Part shown: positions 54,192-63,134 of the stretch, one piece after another
How the letters are laid out: the number at the start of each line of letters is the position of its first letter
How positions within the stretch are numbered: position 1 is the first letter of the stretch
From: Acetobacter farinalis
GTDB lineage: Bacteria; Pseudomonadota; Alphaproteobacteria; Acetobacterales; Acetobacteraceae
Direction of reading: 5' to 3'
Assembly (NCBI RefSeq): GCF_026240015.1
Contig: NZ_JAPIUX010000010.1
Span: 1-64,000, forward strand
DNA: 64,000 nucleotides
Translations under genes and position numbers: made by a program
Notes under the pieces: generated by a model
The model's input: the letters and a program-made list of their open reading frames with translations, nothing else
Told to the model about the DNA's origin: nothing
The model's database searches: none

Positions 54192-57020
54192 TTGACCGAG
54201 ATTTCTGACCAGCCGGGATCGCCGGTACCCTCTGACCTTATTCCTGTCACCATTGAGGAGGAAATGCGCTCCTCCTACCTCGCGTATGCGATGTCGGTGA
54301 TTGTCAGCCGCGCTCTGCCTGATGTGCGTGATGGCCTCAAGCCGGTGCACCGGCGCATTCTGTACGCCATGCACGAAAGCGGATTTACGCACGATAAACC
54401 TTACCGCAAATCGGCCCGTGCGGTCGGTGAGGTGATGGGTAAATACCATCCGCATGGTGACGCCTCCATTTATGATGCCATGGTGCGTATGGCGCAGTCT
54501 TGGTCCATGCGCGTCAAGCTGATTGACGGGCAGGGGAACTTCGGTTCCGTGGACGGAGACAGCCCGGCAGCCATGCGTTATACGGAAGCGCGTCTGGCCA
54601 AGGCCTCGACCTTCCTGCTGACGGATATTGACCGCGATACAGTCGATTTCCAGCCGAACTATGATGAAAGCGAGCATGAGCCAACGGTTCTGCCCGCAGC
54701 CTTCCCCAATCTGCTCATCAATGGCGCGACCGGCATTGCGGTGGGGATGGCCACCAACATCCCGCCGCATAATCCATCAGAAGTGATTGATGCGACACTC
54801 GCGCTGATCGAAAAGCCCGAGATGGATCTGGAAGAACTGATGCAGTACGTGCCGGGGCCTGATTTCCCGACCGGTGGCATCATTCTCGGGCGATCCGGGA
54901 TTCGCAGCGCGTTCGCCACAGGCCGTGGCGCCGTGATTATCCGCGCCCGGGCTGAAGTTGAGGAAATCCGCAAGGACCGCAAGGCCATTATCATCACGGA
55001 AATTCCGTATCAGGTGAACAAGGCCACCCTGCAGGAGCGCATTGCCGATCTGGTGCGCAACAAGCAGATTGAAGGCATTGCGGATATCCGTGATGAATCT
55101 GACCGCTCCGGCATGCGCGTGGTGATTGAAATCAAGCGCGATGCCACGCCGGAAGTGGTGCTGAACCAGTTGTATCGCTTCACCCAGCTTCAGACCTCCT
55201 TCGGGGTGAACATGCTGGCGCTGGATGGCGGGCAGCCGCGTCTGATGGGGCTGAAAGACGTCCTTCAGGCCTTTATTGCCTTCCGTGAGGAAGTCATTCT
55301 GCGCCGGTCCCGCTTTGACCTGAACAAGGCGCGGGATCGCGGGCATATTCTGGTTGGTCTGGTCATTGCCGTTGCCAACATTGATGCGGTCATTGCGCTG
55401 ATCCGCGCTGCACCCGATGCCGCCAGCGCGCGTGAAGCCCTGATTGCCGCAACCTGGGATGCCGGAGATGTGGCGCCGCTGCTGGCGCTGATCCATGATG
55501 ATGGCAATCAGGTTGTGGATGGCAAGGTCCGCCTGACGGAAGCCCAGGCCCGCGGTATTCTGGAATTGCGCCTGCAGCGCCTGACCGGGCTTGAGCGGGA
55601 CAAGATTCAGGGCGAACTTTCCGAAGTTGCCATTCGTATCAACACATTGCTGGAAATTATCGGCAGCCATGTCCGCCGCATGGAAGTGCTGCGTGATGAA
55701 ATGATGCTGGCCCGCGCTGAACTTGCGACACCGCGTGCCACCGAAATTTCCGATTACGCCGGAGATCAGGATGATGAAAGCCTGATTGAACCCGGCCAGA
55801 TGGTTGTCACCATCACGCGTGAAGGCTTCATCAAGCGCACACCGCTGGATGTGTATCGCGCCCAGAACCGGGGTGGCCGTGGCCGCACCGGGGCCGGGAC
55901 ACGCGGTGATGATATTCTGGTCCGCTCCTTCAATGCGCATACGCACCAGTGGGTGATGTTCTTCTCCTCCGGTGGGAAGGCGTATCGGGAAAAAGTGTGG
56001 CGTCTGCCTGAAGCCAGCCCCACGGCCAAGGGCCGCGCGCTGGTGAACCTGCTGCCTGATCTGGGGTCGGACACGATTACGGCCGTGCTGCCTCTGCCGC
56101 ATGATGAGGAGCTGTGGGAATCCCTGCACCTTGTCTTCGCGACAGCCAGCGGCGGCGTGCGCCGCAACCGCCTGAGTGACTTCCGCAACATCCGTTCTTC
56201 CGGGCTGATTGCCATGAAGCTGGATGAAGGGGACAGGCTGATTGGTGTGGCCACCTGCCGCGAAGGGCAGGATGTGTTCCTGGCCACCCGCAAGGCTCGT
56301 TGTATCCGCTTCCAGATTACGGATGAAACATTGCGCGTGTTTGCAGGCCGTGGGTCTTCGGGCGTGCGCGGTATCCGTCTGGCGGAAGGGGATGAAGTGA
56401 TCAGCCTTGCCGTGCTCAACCATGTTGACGCCACGGTGGAGGAACGCTCGGCTTACCTGCGGATGGCCAATGCCAAACGCCGTGCTGAAAATGCCGTTGA
56501 GGGTGAGGAAGAGTCCGAAACCCCGGTGGTTGATGCGGATGAAGAGGAAACCACATCCGGTTCTGAACTGCTCACACCTGAGCGCTTCGCCCAGCTTGAA
56601 GCCGCGGAGGAAATTCTGCTGGTGGTAAGCGATGGCGGGTTTGGCCGCCGCTCTTCCGCGTATGATTACCGCGTGAGCGGGCGTGGTGGGCAGGGCATTA
56701 CCAACATGACGTTCTCGCCCAACAAGCGCGGCACGGAAGTGGCTGCCACCCTTCAGGTGCTTGATGGAACGGATGTGATGCTGGTGACGGATGCAGGCCG
56801 CCTGATCCGTGTGCCGGTTGATCAGGTGCGTGTCATGTCGCGTCAGGCCAGCGGTGTCACGCTCTTCCGCCTGAATGAGGATGAACGCGTGAGCAGCGTC
56901 TTCCCGGTTATGGAAGATGAAGAAACCGGAGAGACGGAAGGGGCCGCACCGCCTGCGGTCAGTTCCTCTCCTGCGGCGGGTCCTGATGACGCGTCCGCAT
57001 CACCGGATGAAGGCGCGTGA
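54192..57020 (+). CDS. gyrA: DNA gyrase subunit A
   Basis: 942 residues from the TTG at 54192 (TEISDQPGSP); the longer upstream frame has an Arg-rich N-terminus not expected for GyrA. The breakage-reunion domain holds the catalytic Tyr130 in AMRYTEARLAK. The quinolone-determining region reads HPHGDASIYD, with Ala91 at the place of E. coli Ser83, then Ser92, and Asp95 at the place of Asp87. The C-terminal beta-pinwheel carries the GyrA box-like QNRGGRGRTG (about 557-566) and an acidic insertion of about 35 residues (EGEEESETPVVDADEEE) between blades. A Ser/Ala/Pro-rich acidic tail ends the protein. Its stop overlaps the coaD start. Confidence 0.96.
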   Translation: MTEISDQPGSPVPSDLIPVTIEEEMRSSYLAYAMSVIVSRALPDVRDGLKPVHRRILYAMHESGFTHDKPYRKSARAVGEVMGKYHPHGDASIYDAMVRMAQSWSMRVKLIDGQGNFGSVDGDSPAAMRYTEARLAKASTFLLTDIDRDTVDFQPNYDESEHEPTVLPAAFPNLLINGATGIAVGMATNIPPHNPSEVIDATLALIEKPEMDLEELMQYVPGPDFPTGGIILGRSGIRSAFATGRGAVIIRARAEVEEIRKDRKAIIITEIPYQVNKATLQERIADLVRNKQIEGIADIRDESDRSGMRVVIEIKRDATPEVVLNQLYRFTQLQTSFGVNMLALDGGQPRLMGLKDVLQAFIAFREEVILRRSRFDLNKARDRGHILVGLVIAVANIDAVIALIRAAPDAASAREALIAATWDAGDVAPLLALIHDDGNQVVDGKVRLTEAQARGILELRLQRLTGLERDKIQGELSEVAIRINTLLEIIGSHVRRMEVLRDEMMLARAELATPRATEISDYAGDQDDESLIEPGQMVVTITREGFIKRTPLDVYRAQNRGGRGRTGAGTRGDDILVRSFNAHTHQWVMFFSSGGKAYREKVWRLPEASPTAKGRALVNLLPDLGSDTITAVLPLPHDEELWESLHLVFATASGGVRRNRLSDFRNIRSSGLIAMKLDEGDRLIGVATCREGQDVFLATRKARCIRFQITDETLRVFAGRGSSGVRGIRLAEGDEVISLAVLNHVDATVEERSAYLRMANAKRRAENAVEGEEESETPVVDADEEETTSGSELLTPERFAQLEAAEEILLVVSDGGFGRRSSAYDYRVSGRGGQGITNMTFSPNKRGTEVAATLQVLDGTDVMLVTDAGRLIRVPVDQVRVMSRQASGVTLFRLNEDERVSSVFPVMEDEETGETEGAAPPAVSSSPAAGPDDASASPDEGA

Positions 57021-57550
57021 CCAAGAGCGTGTGTGCCGAGCCTCGGCGCATAGGCTTTTACGCGGGGACATTTGACCCCGTGACCGCCGGGCATCTGGAC
57101 GTGATCGAGCGTGCAGCCCGGCTGGTGGACCGCCTGGTGATTGGTGTTGCGAAAAACCCGGGCAAAAATCCGCTCATGCCGCTGGAAGAACGTGTGGCCT
57201 GTGTGGAGGAAGCCCTGCCCGCCATTGCCAGCCGGGTGGAGGGAGATCTGAAAGTGGTCTCCTTCAATTCCCTGCTGGTGGAAGCCGTGCGCGCCCATGG
57301 GGCTTCGCTTATTTTCCGTGGCCTGCGAGTGCTGACGGATTTCGACTATGAAATTCAGATGTCCGGCGTGAACCGCCGTCTGGCCCCGGACATTGAAACT
57401 GTTTTTCTCATGGCGTCTGAACGGACACAGTTCATTTCATCACGCCTTGTGAAAGAAATTGCCGGGTATCACGGAGATATTTCCGAATTCGTGACACCCG
57501 GCACACAAAAACGCCTGCTCGCCCGGCTGAAGGCGCGGGCAGGGGGGTAA
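57017..57550 (+). CDS. coaD: Phosphopantetheine adenylyltransferase
   Basis: 177 residues from the GTG at 57017, overlapping the gyrA stop (GTGA). The fourth step of coenzyme A synthesis: 4'-phosphopantetheine plus ATP to dephospho-CoA. The nucleotidyltransferase motif TAGH (23-26) follows YAGTFDP, and the second signature is the ISSRLVKEIA segment. The length is slightly over the usual 160 because of about ten extra N-terminal residues. It is translationally coupled to gyrA. Confidence 0.95.
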   Translation: MTKSVCAEPRRIGFYAGTFDPVTAGHLDVIERAARLVDRLVIGVAKNPGKNPLMPLEERVACVEEALPAIASRVEGDLKVVSFNSLLVEAVRAHGASLIFRGLRVLTDFDYEIQMSGVNRRLAPDIETVFLMASERTQFISSRLVKEIAGYHGDISEFVTPGTQKRLLARLKARAGG

Positions 57551-57592
57551 CAGGCCCACAGTGCTGTTACCGAGTGTTCAAGGAGAAGTTTT

Positions 57593-58087
57593 ATGACCGC
57601 CGACACAGATAAAAATGATCTGATTTATATGGACGTGCCCGAAGGCCGCGTGGTCATCCGCCTGCGTTCGGACATTGCTCCCCTCGCGGCTGAGCGTATC
57701 CGCACGCTGTCCGCTCAGGGCTTTTACGATAACGTGCCGTTCCATCGCGTTATTTCAGGCTTTATGGCTCAGGCGGGTGACCCGACGGGTACCGGCATGG
57801 GCGGCAGTGATCTGCCGGACCTGAAAGCCGAATTCACGCGGGATGCCAAATTCCTGCGCGGCACTGTGGGCATGGCCCGCACGTCTGACCCGAACAGCGC
57901 GAACAGCCAGTTCTTCATCATGTTCGAGCCCTCCCCGCATCTGGATGGCCAGTACACCATTGTGGGTGATGTGATTGAAGGCATGGAGCACATTGACAAA
58001 ATCAAGCGTGGCTCTGGTGGTTCCGGCGTGGTGAAGGACCCGGACCTGATCAAAAGCATGCGTCCGGCTTCTGCTGAAAACGCCTGA
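57593..58087 (+). CDS. Cyclophilin-type peptidyl-prolyl isomerase
   Basis: 164 residues, cytoplasmic (no signal peptide), PpiB-like. Core motifs of the active site: FHRVISGFMAQAGDPTGTG, the NSQFFIMF strand and HLDGQYTIVGDVIEGM. The residue equivalent to human cyclophilin Trp121 is His, common in bacterial members. AGGAGAAG lies 8 nt ahead of the ATG. It is likely in one transcript with gyrA-coaD. Confidence 0.93.
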   Translation: MTADTDKNDLIYMDVPEGRVVIRLRSDIAPLAAERIRTLSAQGFYDNVPFHRVISGFMAQAGDPTGTGMGGSDLPDLKAEFTRDAKFLRGTVGMARTSDPNSANSQFFIMFEPSPHLDGQYTIVGDVIEGMEHIDKIKRGSGGSGVVKDPDLIKSMRPASAENA

Positions 58088-58113
58088 TTTTATCAGACTG
58101 TTTTTTGCGTCTG

Positions 58114-58148
58114 AAAAATGCGGTCTCTTCGGGGCCGCATTTTTTTTA
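58114..58148 (+). terminator. Rho-independent terminator after the cyclophilin gene
   Basis: The stem AAAAATGCGG / CCGCATTTTT is followed by T residues, 26 bp after the stop. Confidence 0.9.
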
Positions 58149-58431
58149 TGCGGGTTTTTCTCTGTGCTCCACAAAGTCGGCGCTCTCTGCGTGCGGGGCG
58201 ATGCATTCCGGGAGCAGGCAGGGGGCCGCAGGATGAAGTGTGGTGGCCTGAGGCGGGGCAGGAACATGCAGTGCCCGCCCGTGATTCCGGAATGCGGGGA
58301 AAAGAATCCTTTTTTCAGGACTGAAAGCGGTCTCTTCGCTTGACACCACAGGAATGATCCGTCTAGACAGCGTTCCAGCAAACACATCCCGCCGCTCAGG
58401 CTGCTGATGCTGTGTGCTGAACCAATAATGT
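58149..58431. other. Intergenic region upstream of tRNA-Lys
   Basis: 283 bp without a supported gene. Overlapping open frames on both strands (58118-58324 plus, 58146-58385 minus) show no domain. A TTGACA at 58340-58345 with 17-bp spacing to CTAGAC (58363-58368) is a possible tRNA promoter, about 63 nt before the tRNA; the -10 match is poor. The segment 58225-58300 contains an inverted-repeat-like CATTCCGG / CCGGAATG pair (58204 and 58286 areas). Confidence 0.35.
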
Positions 58432-58507
58432 GAGCCGGTAGCTCAGTCGGTAGAGCATTCGACTTTTAATCGAATGGTCGAGGGTTCGAGTCCCTCCCGG
58501 CTCACCA
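58432..58507 (+). tRNA. tRNA-Lys (TTT anticodon)
   Basis: Complete cloverleaf: acceptor GAGCCGG / CCGGCTC, D arm GCTC-AGTCGGTA-GAGC, anticodon arm TTCGA-CTTTTAA-TCGAA with anticodon TTT, T arm GAGGG-TTCGAGT-CCCTC, discriminator A, encoded CCA. Confidence 0.98.
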
Positions 58508-58554
58508 TTGTGTTTTTCCCCTGATATACTCAAAAGCTTCTCTGCCCTTCCGGG

Positions 58555-59478
58555 TCATGGCAGGTCTTTGTCCCATGGCGGGGTGTCGTCATACTGTTCG
58601 GCGAGAAAATCGATCATTGCCCGCACTTTCAGCGGTGTGGTCAGGCCGGGTGCATAAACGGCATGGAGTGCTGGGCCGGGGGTGGGTGGTGCGTCCAGCG
58701 CCAGCGCCTTCAGGCTGCCGTTCCGCAGCGCATCCGCCACGATAAAAGTCGGCTGGTAGATAATCCCCTGTCCGGCAATGGCAGCTTCACGCAGCACATC
58801 TCCATTGTTGGCGCAGAGCGGGCCGGAAACAAGAACGGATTTTTCGCCCTTTTCTCCAAAAGACCAGCGTGAGGCACCGCCCACTGTCTCGCTCAGCGTG
58901 TAGCCCAGGCAGGCATGCTGGCTCAGTTCAGCCAGTGTGGCAGGCGTTCCGGCCTCTTTCAGATAGGCGGGGGCGGCGCACACCACCATGCTGATGGTGG
59001 CAAGCCTGCGCATACGCAGGGTGCTGGAGGCCATGTGGCGGACCCGCAGGGTGAGATCCCACCCTTCCTCAATCAGGTCTACCGTGCGGTCATTCACGCC
59101 CAGTTCTACGGTGACCAGCGGGTATCGCTTGCTGAATTCCGGCAGGAGCGGAGCAAGATAACGAATGGCGAAGGAAACCGGTGCATTCAGCCGCAGAAGG
59201 CCACGGGGTTCGCGTCGCTGCTCCGTAACGGTCTGTTCAATATCTTCCAGTTCCGGGAGAATTTTCTGGCAGCCTTCCAGAAACAGGCGGCCAGCCTCCG
59301 TCAGGGAAAGCTTTCGGGTGCTTCTGTGAAAAAGCATGCTGCCCAAACGGGTTTCCAGAGCCGTGATATGCTTTGTCACCATTGTCTGGGAAAGGGAGAG
59401 AGCCCGCCCGGCCCCGGTAAAGCTGCCGGTTGCGACAACTTTTACAAAAACCTGCATGCTTGTAATGCGGTCGAGCAT
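58555..59478 (-). CDS. LysR-family transcriptional regulator
   Basis: 307 residues. The N-terminal winged helix-turn-helix (about 1-60) contains MQVFVKVVATGSFTGAGRAL and SQTMVTKHITALETRLGSMLF. The substrate-binding domain (about 90-295) fits the group similar to aldehyde- and drug-responsive regulators (LNAPVSFAIRYLAPLLPEF, ELGVNDRTVDLIEEGWDLTLRV). No obvious divergent target gene lies beside it. Its effector and targets are unknown. Confidence 0.9.
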   Translation of the reverse strand: MLDRITSMQVFVKVVATGSFTGAGRALSLSQTMVTKHITALETRLGSMLFHRSTRKLSLTEAGRLFLEGCQKILPELEDIEQTVTEQRREPRGLLRLNAPVSFAIRYLAPLLPEFSKRYPLVTVELGVNDRTVDLIEEGWDLTLRVRHMASSTLRMRRLATISMVVCAAPAYLKEAGTPATLAELSQHACLGYTLSETVGGASRWSFGEKGEKSVLVSGPLCANNGDVLREAAIAGQGIIYQPTFIVADALRNGSLKALALDAPPTPGPALHAVYAPGLTTPLKVRAMIDFLAEQYDDTPPWDKDLP

Positions 59479-59580
59479 AAAAACTCACAAGGTCAGGGCC
59501 AGCACATCCGCCCTCTGCCTGAGTGGCGGTCTGGTCAGTGTTCCCCGGCTCGGGCATTGGCGCAAGCCCCAACGCAAACA

Positions 59581-59609
59581 CCCGGGTGACGGAAAACCAT
59601 CACCCGGGA
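59581..59609 (-). terminator. Stem-loop after the His-rich lipoprotein gene
   Basis: A 9-bp stem CCCGGGTGA / TCACCCGGG with a 10-nt loop lies downstream of the lipoprotein stop on the minus strand. Only TGTTTG follows, so it may be a weak terminator. Confidence 0.5.
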
Positions 59610-59632
59610 GCAAAAGGGGGTATCAGCCACCG

Positions 59633-59797
59633 TTAGCGGGGCATGGGGCGCTGAGGGTAGTAGTGATTATTGCCGTTGTCGTGGTGGTTATAGTTCCAGT
59701 TGGAGCGATCCCCGTGGTGATGATGGTAGCGGCCACCGGCACAGCCTGCGAGTATCAGGGGAGCAATAAGACAAAGACCAAAAACAATATGCTTCAT
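59633..59797 (-). CDS. Small histidine-rich lipoprotein
   Basis: 54 residues. The ATG at 59797 has a strong GGAGG 6-7 nt upstream. The N-terminal signal (KHIVFGLCLIAPLI) ends in the lipobox LAGC with Cys19. The mature 36 residues contain seven His, including a run of four (RYHHHHGDR) and a pair, with many Asn, Tyr and Trp. This composition suggests surface metal (Ni, Zn or Cu) binding, but no family is recognised. The gene is divergent from the TPR protein. The frame is clear and complete. Confidence 0.75.
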   Translation of the reverse strand: MKHIVFGLCLIAPLILAGCAGGRYHHHHGDRSNWNYNHHDNGNNHYYPQRPMPR

Positions 59798-60010
59798 GAG
59801 AACCTCCATGTCATAAATATTCCGTGGGAATCACGGCAACTCTGCGGCAATATTCAAGCCTGATAAAAGCAAAGTCACTAAAAATTCTTCCGTTTTGTGA
59901 ATAAAACGTATTTTTCTTTGTCAGACCTGCGGAATGATGCAAAAAAAGAGCCCGCCGCGCCAAGGCGGCTGTGTGCAGGGAGTAATAAAAAGCCCGTGTC
60001 GGGAAACAGA

Positions 60011-62422
60011 ATGGCGCGCAGGGTACTCTCCTGCCTTGTGCTGACGCAGGTACTGGCCTCTCAGGCTGCTCTTCTTTCCGCAAGCAGGGTGTTTGCTGCG
60101 GAAAGCGGTGTGGATGGCCTGCATGCTGCTCCCCTCCAGTCTGTTACGCGTGATGGTCTTGGCCAGCAGGAGGACGGAGCCTCCGCACATCGGCTTTTCC
60201 TGCCCTTTGATGCACAGACTGGTGTTGCCGCCTTCTGGTCGGGTCCGGATTTCATTGTGGTGGCAGACCGTGCCGTGCCGGTTCTGGCGCATGGGCATGG
60301 TGGCAGCGACATTTTTTCCAGTCTGGATGTCACGGTGCTGGATACCGCAACGCTTGTGCGCTTGCATCTGCCTGCGCACCCCTTGCTCGCCCTGCTCCGC
60401 GAGCCGGACGGCTGGAGCGTGCAGGCTGAAAGCCCGGCGTCTCCGCTCAGTCCGGCACCTGTTTCCCGACCCGGCGCGATTTTGTTTCCCCTGAAGCAGC
60501 CGGGGTGGGTGGTCTCGTTGCCTGATCCAGCCTCCGGCGGCCGCCTGCTGATTGCAACCGCCCGGGTAGGGAGCGGTCGCACGGAACAGGTGCGGCGGGC
60601 TGTGGGCTATAGCGTGCAGCCCTCGCTTCAGGGCGTGGTGATTGCGGCGGACTCCGGTCAGATTGCCCTGCGCGCCACGCCGGAGGGCGCGGTGGTGGAT
60701 GCGGTGGCGCTGCACGCGCTGCCGGTTGGAGATACTCCCGCCCCTCTTTCTGCAGGGGCGCACGGGCAGGACTGGGCATGGCTTGGCCTGCAGGATGCGC
60801 CGGAAGATACACTGCGCACCCGCATGCAGGCGCAGGTGTCGGCAGCTTTGCGCGCCGGGGCCGGGCTGAGTGCGGAAAAGCGTCTGGCCGCAGCACAGGC
60901 CGCCTTTGCCGCAGGCCAGCCGGCGCAGGCATTGCAAGTGTTGGAGGCCAGCGGCGCATCGCCCACCACCGCAGGTGGCGGGTCTGTTCTGGCGTCTGTC
61001 ATGCAGCGAGTGACCGGCGGGGCAGAGGAGGTGAAAACTGCAACAGCCTTCCTGCGCGCGGCCTCCGCCCTGCTGGCAGGGCACCCCACCCGGGCGCAGG
61101 TGCTGGACGGACCAGATTTTGGCGATTCCCCGCAAACCCGTGTTTGGCGTGGTCTGTATCTGATGCAAACAGGAGGAGACAGCCGTACGGCCTCCCTCCT
61201 GCTGGCGACCGGATTTGAGCAGGTGCGGGCCTATCCGGCTCCGGTGCGTGCTTTGCTTCTTCCGCAAATGGCCACTTATGTCGCCCGGTTTGGAGATGCT
61301 GCTGCTATGGCCCTGCCGGGCACCCTGCCGGATGACAGTCTTTATGATCTCCCCCGCGCCCTGCTTCAGGCGCGCGGCGGGAATGTGGAAACCGCGCGTG
61401 TCGCACTGGAAAATCTGACAGCCTCCTCCTCCCCTCGCATAGCCGCCTATGCCCGTGCGGCGCTGGTCGGGCTGATGCTGGAGCATGATATGCTGGCTCC
61501 GGCTACGGCGGTGCAGGCCTATGGCAAACTTCTGGAAAATGAGGGGCAGCCCGGCGCACTCCCCGCTGGCCCGAAAGCCGTGACGGCGCTGGGGCTGGCC
61601 CATGCCCTGACTGTGACGGGAAAAGTGCAGGCGGCTCTGGCGGTGCTGGACGGCCTGCATGCCGGGCCGGACATCCCGCAGGATGTGCTGGCCGCAGCGT
61701 ATCAGACAGCCTTGCGGGATCTCATTTTCCCGCCCGCTGGGCAGGAGCAGGTCCTGAAGCCTGCCGCGCGGCTTGCTCTCGTCGGCTCCCATCTGTCCCG
61801 TGTGGATGAGGGGGGCAAAAAGGCAAAACTGTTGGTAGGGTATGGGCGACTGCTGCTGGCCGCAGGCCAGCCAGACGCGGCAGCCCGGGCATTCAGTCAG
61901 GCGGTGGCCCTTCAGGCGGAGCCTGTAGCTCGTGCGGAGGCGGAGGATTTTCTGGCGCAGGCCGGATTGCAGGCCCGCCGGCCCGCTCTGGCGCAGAAGG
62001 CGCTGGATCGTGCGACAGCCCCCGCCATGCCGGGAGATCTGGCCACCCAGCGCACCTATGACGCCGCCCGTCTGGCCGCCGCCAGCGGAGACCCCGGCAA
62101 GGCCCTTCGGCTGCTGGCGGAGGATGAGTCCGATGCCGGGCTGGACCTGCGTGGGCAGTTATATGAATCCGCACACCGGTGGGGGGAGGCTGTGCAGGTT
62201 GTCGGGCGTCTGGCCAGCCGGGGGCTGCCGGAGCAGGGCGGGCTTACGGAGCCGCAGCGCAATCTGGCCCTGCGTCTGGCAACCGATGCCGCCGCCGCGC
62301 ACGATTCGGAAACACTGGTTCGCCTGAAGGACTGGCTGGCAGGCCGCACGCTGGGGCGTGAGCGCGATGCGCTTCTGGCCATGAAATTCCAGGAAATCAC
62401 GCCGCATAACCCCGCGCATTGA
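60011..62422 (+). CDS. Large secreted TPR-like repeat protein, function unknown
   Basis: 803 residues from the ATG at 60011, which opens a good signal peptide (CLVLTQVLASQAALL, cleavage near VFA-A). The longer frame to 59897 runs through AT-rich, promoter-like DNA. The N-terminal half is beta-rich (FLPFDAQTGVAAFWSGPDFIVVADR). From about residue 290 to the end, Ala/Leu/Gln-rich helical repeats resemble TPRs (AAQAAFAAGQPAQALQVLEA, ALALRLATDAAAAHDSETL). No catalytic motif is visible. It probably acts in the periplasm as a binding or assembly protein. Similar orphan proteins are likely in relatives. Confidence 0.7.
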   Translation: MARRVLSCLVLTQVLASQAALLSASRVFAAESGVDGLHAAPLQSVTRDGLGQQEDGASAHRLFLPFDAQTGVAAFWSGPDFIVVADRAVPVLAHGHGGSDIFSSLDVTVLDTATLVRLHLPAHPLLALLREPDGWSVQAESPASPLSPAPVSRPGAILFPLKQPGWVVSLPDPASGGRLLIATARVGSGRTEQVRRAVGYSVQPSLQGVVIAADSGQIALRATPEGAVVDAVALHALPVGDTPAPLSAGAHGQDWAWLGLQDAPEDTLRTRMQAQVSAALRAGAGLSAEKRLAAAQAAFAAGQPAQALQVLEASGASPTTAGGGSVLASVMQRVTGGAEEVKTATAFLRAASALLAGHPTRAQVLDGPDFGDSPQTRVWRGLYLMQTGGDSRTASLLLATGFEQVRAYPAPVRALLLPQMATYVARFGDAAAMALPGTLPDDSLYDLPRALLQARGGNVETARVALENLTASSSPRIAAYARAALVGLMLEHDMLAPATAVQAYGKLLENEGQPGALPAGPKAVTALGLAHALTVTGKVQAALAVLDGLHAGPDIPQDVLAAAYQTALRDLIFPPAGQEQVLKPAARLALVGSHLSRVDEGGKKAKLLVGYGRLLLAAGQPDAAARAFSQAVALQAEPVARAEAEDFLAQAGLQARRPALAQKALDRATAPAMPGDLATQRTYDAARLAAASGDPGKALRLLAEDESDAGLDLRGQLYESAHRWGEAVQVVGRLASRGLPEQGGLTEPQRNLALRLATDAAAAHDSETLVRLKDWLAGRTLGRERDALLAMKFQEITPHNPAH

Positions 62423-62579
62423 GAAGGGTGTGTGCACTTTTGTGACGGTTTTTGGAAAAAATGCACTTGAGGCGCAGATAAGACTTGTCAGGGGGGGCAT
62501 GAGCCCGTAGTTACTCGCGCTCTTGGCCCAAGGGGGCGATCCCGCCCAACAGGCTATCTACTGGTTTGGGGGTACGTCG

Positions 62580-63044
62580 ATGAACGCACTTGCTCAACTG
62601 GGGATGGTCTCGGAACACCCGAGCAATAACCAGGCAATTTCTGTTCCGGTCTCGTCTGACGATGATCGCAAGGATTACTTCGTCGAAAAAGATGGCGAGA
62701 AGTTTGCAGGTACACACCTGCTGGTTGATTTGTGGGATGCCACAAATCTGGACGATCCTGAAAAGATCGACCGCACCCTGTGTGAAGCGGCTCTTGCCGC
62801 AGGTGCGACCATTCTGCACAGTCATTTCCACCATTTCACGCCCAATGGCGGCGTGTCTGGCGTGGTCGTGCTGGCCGAAAGCCATATATCCATTCATACA
62901 TGGCCCGAGCGTGCCTTTGCAGCCGTGGATATCTTCATGTGCGGGGCATGTGACCCCAATCTGGCTATCCCCGTGATGCAGCGCCTGTTTCAGGCAGGTC
63001 GTCTGGAAGTGGATGAACAGCGGCGCGGGCGCGTTGCCCTGTAA
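62580..63044 (+). CDS. speD: S-adenosylmethionine decarboxylase proenzyme
   Basis: 154 residues from the ATG at 62580; the TTG-initiated extension upstream is not needed. The prokaryotic type self-cleaves at Glu100-Ser101 in VVLAESHISIHTWPE, turning Ser101 into the pyruvoyl cofactor. The conserved active-site Cys lies in MCGACDP. It makes decarboxylated SAM, the aminopropyl donor for the next gene product. The start is 90 bp before speE. Confidence 0.95.
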   Translation: MNALAQLGMVSEHPSNNQAISVPVSSDDDRKDYFVEKDGEKFAGTHLLVDLWDATNLDDPEKIDRTLCEAALAAGATILHSHFHHFTPNGGVSGVVVLAESHISIHTWPERAFAAVDIFMCGACDPNLAIPVMQRLFQAGRLEVDEQRRGRVAL

Positions 63045-63134
63045 GCATCACGCTCCAGCAGTGTGGTGTATTTTTCCGGCAGGGGCCAGAACATCTGTTC
63101 TGGCCCCTGTCCGCTGAATCGGGACTGGAAAATC

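Noticed and set aside
54777..56423. 548-codon minus frame opposite gyrA
   Set aside because: gyrA is complete on the plus strand; the minus frame has no domain signature.
57080..57095. Loss of the HxGH motif in CoaD (TAGH instead)
   Set aside because: T-x-G-H is the normal form in bacterial CoaD enzymes, including E. coli (TNGH).
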